A stretch of 6,514 bases of DNA. It comes from CAZYWA01 sp964650975 [NCBI: uncultured bacterium]. GTDB lineage: Bacteria > JADJOY01. Shown piece after piece: positions 5,569 to 6,514 of this stretch. The stretch spans positions 1-6,514 of the forward strand of contig CAZYWA010000457.1 in assembly GCA_964650975.1 (NCBI GenBank), read 5' to 3'. A program made the position numbers and the translations under genes. The notes under the pieces are model-generated. The model worked only from the letters and a program-made list of their open reading frames with translations. It was not told the DNA's origin and did not search any database. Within the stretch, counting starts at the first letter, position 1. Each line of letters begins with the position of its first letter.

Positions 5569-6351
5569 TCACGGGTGCTGGCTCGATACCGCCAGCACCT
5601 CGCCGGTCAGGTAGCTCGAGAGATCGCTGGCCAGGAACACCATCACGTTCGCCACTTCCCAGGGCTCGGCGCCACGGCCGAAGGCTTCTTGCTGTTCGAG
5701 CTCAGCGAGCAGCCCGTCGGGCATCACTTTGGTGAGGAACTTGTGGGTGGCGAGGCTCGGCGCGACCGCGTTGACCCGGACGCCGTGCTCGGCGGCCTCG
5801 ATGGCCGCACAGCGGGTGAGCGCCATCACGCCGGCTTTCGCCGCGGCGTAGTGCGCCTGCAGCGCTTGCGCGCGCCAGCCGAGGACCGACGAGTTGTTCA
5901 CGATCACGCCCGAGCCGCGCTGGTACATGTGGGGCAGGGTGGCGCGCATCATGCGGAACGTGCCGGTCAAGCTGATCCCGATCACCGCGTTCCACTGGTC
6001 GTCGGTCATGTCGACCAGGCTTGCGTTGCCGCCCAGACCGGCGTTGTTGATCAGCACGTCGACGCGGCCGAGCGCCGCGACGGCGCCGTCGACCAGCGCC
6101 CGCACCTGCGTCTCGTCGGTCACGTTGCAAAGCTGCGCCGGTGGCCGCACGCCGGTGAGCCGTTCGAGCTCCGCCGCCGCTTCGTTCAAACGACGTTCGT
6201 GGATGTCGCTGATCATGACCGTGGCGCCTTCCTCGGCGGCGCGGCGCGCGACGGCGAAGCCGATGCCCGTGCCCGCGGCGGCCGTGACCAGCACGGTCTT
6301 CCCGGCCAGCATCTGGTGGCCGCTCGGGTAGGCCGGTGGCTTGACGGTCAT
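5569..6351 (-). CDS. Short-chain dehydrogenase/reductase, steroid-catabolism type
   Basis: A 260-residue classical SDR, predicted to oxidise or reduce a hydroxyl/keto group on a CoA-bound intermediate. Seen: cofactor loop TAAAGTGIG (residues 23-31), a variant of TGxxxGxG with Ala for the first Gly and one extra residue; Asp49 at the end of beta-2, favouring NAD(H) over NADP(H); NNAG (102-105); catalytic Ser155, Tyr168 and Lys172 in the normal 13- and 4-residue spacing, with Asn126-region helix replaced by GISL. SSVLGWRAQ (154-162) and the C-terminal YLTGEVLAVSSQ recall, from memory, SDRs of the actinobacterial KstR/KstR2 steroid clusters such as IpdF-like proteins; this was not checked. The ATG at 6351 is preferred because the longer open frame to 6456 runs through the promoter and operator. 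Met14 (6312) is a fallback start. No Shine-Dalgarno site precedes either. It is the first gene of the operon. Confidence 0.9.
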   Translation of the reverse strand: MTVKPPAYPSGHQMLAGKTVLVTAAAGTGIGFAVARRAAEEGATVMISDIHERRLNEAAAELERLTGVRPPAQLCNVTDETQVRALVDGAVAALGRVDVLINNAGLGGNASLVDMTDDQWNAVIGISLTGTFRMMRATLPHMYQRGSGVIVNNSSVLGWRAQALQAHYAAAKAGVMALTRCAAIEAAEHGVRVNAVAPSLATHKFLTKVMPDGLLAELEQQEAFGRGAEPWEVANVMVFLASDLSSYLTGEVLAVSSQHP

Positions 6352-6359
6352 GACGAAAA

Positions 6360-6373
6360 TAGAACACGTTTCA
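6360..6373. promoter_or_regulatory. KstR-like operator palindrome
   Basis: TAGAACACGTTTCA matches all eight fixed positions of the published KstR consensus TnnAACnnGTTnnA. KstR is the TetR-family repressor of cholesterol catabolism genes in mycobacteria and rhodococci, released by steroid CoA thioesters (family knowledge). The site lies 8 bases upstream of the SDR start codon and just downstream of the predicted transcription start, a position from which a bound dimer would block transcription. The repressor gene is not in the window, so the binding protein is inferred. Confidence 0.6.
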
Positions 6374-6386
6374 CTTTGCGTTTTCG

Positions 6387-6415
6387 AGTTTAGGTTCAAC
6401 CTGGAAACGTGTAAA
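6387..6415 (-). promoter_or_regulatory. Sigma70-like promoter of the operon
   Basis: On the minus strand TTTACA (6415-6410; 5 of 6 matches to TTGACA) and TAAACT (6392-6387; 4 of 6 to TATAAT) are separated by exactly 17 bases. They sit in the only clearly AT-enriched stretch of the window, upstream of the first gene. The expected start of transcription is near 6380, giving a leader of about 29 bases that includes the KstR-like operator. Confidence 0.5.
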
Positions 6416-6416
6416 G
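6403..6416. promoter_or_regulatory. Second, degenerate operator-like half of a 9-bp inverted repeat
   Basis: GAAACGTGT at 6404-6412 is the exact reverse complement of ACACGTTTC at 6364-6372 inside the KstR-like operator. Read on the minus strand, CTTTACACGTTTCC keeps the GTT half of the consensus but has TAC for AAC and lacks the outer T and A. The centres of the two sites are 43 bp apart, about four helical turns, and this site covers the -35 box. It may be a weaker operator or a half site. Confidence 0.4.
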
Positions 6417-6420
6417 ACGA

Positions 6421-6514
6421 GCGCGGGCAACGACGGTGGAGCTCACAATGTTCCAAGAGGCACCGCGCCGCAGGCGCGCGGCGAGCACAGCGAGCCGACT
6501 CGGGGGTGGGGCCC
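6421..6514. other. GC-rich upstream end, possible start of a divergent gene
   Basis: No firm gene is seen here. On the plus strand an ATG at 6448 is preceded by GGTGGAG about 6 bases away and stays open for 22 codons to the window edge, giving an Arg/Ala-rich peptide. It could be the start of a divergent gene sharing the regulatory region, but the stretch is too short to judge. The same bases contain a 6-bp stem with a 3-base loop (6464-6469 with 6473-6478) and a G-rich end, which could instead be non-coding repeat-like DNA. Confidence 0.25.

Noticed and set aside
5575-6393. Plus-strand open frame of 272 codons opposite the SDR gene
   Set aside because: Composition (His, Arg and Val-rich, no motifs) is that of a shadow frame, and the minus strand encodes a complete SDR with its catalytic residues.
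6352-6456. 35-residue N-terminal extension of the SDR (start at 6456)
   Set aside because: The extension runs through the AT-rich promoter and the KstR-like operator, reads as a Cys/His/Arg/Ser mix, and is not expected in classical SDRs, which begin near the first beta strand.

Overview
The window is GC-rich bacterial DNA. All eight supported protein genes lie on the minus strand and read from right to left as one compact catabolic operon. The dense packing (one 4-base start/stop overlap and gaps of 4, 11, 16 and 32 bases), strong G/C bias at third codon positions and Shine-Dalgarno sites before several genes fit a high-GC bacterium. Gene content and a KstR-type operator point to a degrader of steroids, bile acids or similar branched isoprenoid acids. 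An actinobacterium is the simplest host for the operator, but a high-GC proteobacterium or related Gram-negative lineage cannot be excluded from this DNA alone.

Layout in transcription order. (1) 6352-6514: a promoter region with a sigma70-like promoter and a 14-bp palindrome matching the KstR steroid-repressor consensus. Beyond it is GC-rich DNA that may hold the start of a divergent gene. (2) 5569-6351: NAD-type short-chain dehydrogenase/reductase. (3) 5454-5568: a 115-base leader full of overlapping inverted repeats, one of which covers the next ribosome-binding site. (4) 4986-5453 and 4565-4981: a hotdog pair, one half without the catalytic dyad and one MaoC-type hydratase with it. (5) 3367-4548: acyl-CoA dehydrogenase (ACAD) with an IVD-type catalytic Glu. 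(6) 2183-3355: alpha-methylacyl-CoA racemase of the CaiB/BaiF family. (7) 1623-2150 and 1144-1626: a second hotdog pair with the same split of a non-catalytic and a catalytic subunit. (8) 1019-1143: a spacer with a 12-bp inverted repeat. (9) 1-1018: a second ACAD, cut off by the window's left edge.

How the genes could work together (inference): the racemase sets the stereochemistry of a 2-methyl-branched acyl-CoA, a dehydrogenase makes the 2,3-double bond, MaoC-type heterodimers hydrate it, and the SDR oxidises a hydroxyl group. No thiolase, aldolase or acyl-CoA ligase is in view. The two ACADs have complementary losses of motifs, as expected for the alpha2beta2 ACADs of steroid catabolism, in which one subunit supplies the catalytic base and flavin pocket and the other the ADP-binding part. 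I see no tRNA, rRNA, CRISPR array, insertion sequence or phage gene.
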